Shown: one piece after another, positions 63,474 to 64,000 of the stretch | Layout: every line of letters starts with the position of its first letter | How positions within the stretch are numbered: the stretch's first letter is position 1 | Assembly (NCBI GenBank): GCA_046329535.1 | Contig: JAXLUN010000011.1 | Location: 33,459 to 97,458 of the forward strand | Origin: Bog-950 sp046329535 | Lineage (GTDB): Bacteria > Bacteroidota > Bacteroidia > Chitinophagales > LD1 | Length of the DNA: 64,000 nucleotides | Direction of reading: 5' to 3' | Notes under the pieces: generated by a model | The model's input: only the letters and a program-made list of their open reading frames with translations | What the model was told of the DNA's origin: nothing | The model's database searches: none | Translations under genes and position numbers: made by a program

Positions 63474-63773
63474 ATGGATCAGATTGGATTATTATTTATG
63501 GGTGCCATGTTTTTTGTGATGTGGCTGTTTTTTATTCGCCCGCAGGCGAAACAGGCTAAACTGGCCAAGGAGTTTCAGGCAGGCATTGAAAAGGGCGCTA
63601 AGGTAGTAACCAGTGGCGGCATACATGGCAAAGTGGTGAAGACGGATGAAACCACCGTGCAGTTGGAAATAGATAACAATGTGCGCATGCGTATTGAGAA
63701 AACCGGCATCAGCCTGGAACTGACCAAAGCCGCTTATGGCGATGGCGATAAGAAAGAAGAAGTAAAAGAATAA
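63474..63773 (+). CDS. yajC: Preprotein translocase subunit YajC
   Basis: A 99-residue single-span inner-membrane protein that associates with SecDF. The helix is near the N-terminus (LLFMGAMFFVMWLFFIRPQA), followed by QAKLAKEFQAGIEKGAKVVTSGGIHGKVV and a short charged tail. The length and motif are typical. It follows the DUF1573 gene by 25 bp. Confidence 0.95.
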   Translation: MDQIGLLFMGAMFFVMWLFFIRPQAKQAKLAKEFQAGIEKGAKVVTSGGIHGKVVKTDETTVQLEIDNNVRMRIEKTGISLELTKAAYGDGDKKEEVKE

Positions 63774-63792
63774 ATAGATTTGCTTAAATGCA

Positions 63793-63832
63793 CCAAAGCC
63801 CGCGGCCACAACCGTGGGCTTTGTGCTTTTGG
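63793..63832 (+). terminator. Probable terminator after yajC
   Basis: A 12-bp stem CAAAGCCCGCGG (63794-63805) and CCGTGGGCTTTG (63812-63823) with one G-T pair, followed by a short T run. Confidence 0.6.
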
Positions 63833-63888
63833 GGGGAGTTATAGTTTATACAATCCTAAAGTCTATCACTCTCAACTCAAGCAAAGGA

Positions 63889-64000
63889 TTACTGCTGCAC
63901 AATCACTTTTTGTACGCTGTTGCCTATAGTTACCAGATAGATGCCATTGGCCCAGTTAGCTGTTTCAAGTTTCGTGTAGGAGCTTTGCAGGATTGTTGAT
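63889..64000 (-). CDS. C-terminal end of a T9SS type A sorting-domain protein (5' part beyond window)
   Basis: The last 36 codons of a minus-strand gene end at TAA 63891-63889. The visible product includes YTKLETANWANGIYLVTIGN and SVQKVIVQQ, the typical end of a T9SS type A C-terminal domain (GxYxVxI...KVxxx). Everything before that lies outside the window, so the function of the protein is unknown. It would be a cargo of the type IX secretion system, the fourth in this window. Confidence 0.75.
   Translation of the reverse strand, partial: STILQSSYTKLETANWANGIYLVTIGNSVQKVIVQQ

Overview
The window is chromosomal DNA of a member of the Bacteroidota, probably from the Chitinophagales/Sphingobacteriales side of the phylum. 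I infer this from four proteins ending in type IX secretion (T9SS type A) sorting domains, from families typical of the phylum (DUF2851, DUF3276/PUR-alpha-like, a ~310-residue NusB, an HU-CCDC81/SPOR protein), from promoters of the form TTG-N18/19-TAnnTTTG, and from the scarcity of Shine-Dalgarno sequences. The genus cannot be read from the sequence. The base composition looks AT-leaning and even, and I saw no integrase, transposase, prophage core or CRISPR array.

Layout. 0-5 kb: end of a peptide-type ABC transporter dual ATPase, a PLP trans-sulfuration enzyme, an LRR protein, a DUF2851 protein and a small PspC protein. 5-10 kb: a GH105 hydrolase divergent from a SUMF1-like lipid-exposed or secreted protein, tRNA-Leu(GAG), a PhoR-type kinase, a diheme cytochrome c lipoprotein and the ribosome-rescue factor ArfB. 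10-14.3 kb: a flippase, a polytopic membrane protein overlapping a PAS/NarL-type kinase, and a LuxR-type regulator convergent with it. 14.4-14.9 kb: three very small ORFs. 15-24 kb: a PHB-depolymerase-type esterase, a THUMP methyltransferase, pyrG, an SBBP-repeat T9SS protein, lepA and an HU-CCDC81/SPOR protein. 24-33.3 kb: large secreted proteins, tdk and a second flippase. 33.3-37.8 kb: tRNA-His, then pdhB-pdxJ-plsC in close succession, and folD overlapping a lipoprotein gene.

37.9-42.5 kb is the most unusual part. A 42-bp palindromic tandem repeat lies next to a collagen-like gene with a C1q-like C-terminus. The reading frame of that gene is broken many times inside its repeats. A T9SS protein follows. 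42.6-46.3 kb: tRNA-Cys, folB, a glutaryl-CoA dehydrogenase and dnaB. 46.6-53 kb: a collagen-like lipoprotein, a penicillin-acylase-family gene carrying one frameshift, and a run of small membrane or secreted proteins of unknown function. 53-64 kb: gyrA, a TPR protein, ychF, a DUF3276 protein, an MsbA-like exporter, leucine dehydrogenase, nusB, a DUF1573 lipoprotein, yajC and the end of another T9SS protein.

Most genes are housekeeping or cell-envelope genes. I did not find a convincing new multi-gene system. The best leads are the repeat-rich collagen/C1q locus with its neighbouring palindromic array, the tiny membrane ORFs beside the NarL-type regulator, and a recurrent core promoter with a GC-rich extension. 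Frame breaks cluster in repeats, plus one single-base break in the acylase gene, so consensus sequence error must be excluded before biology is inferred from them.
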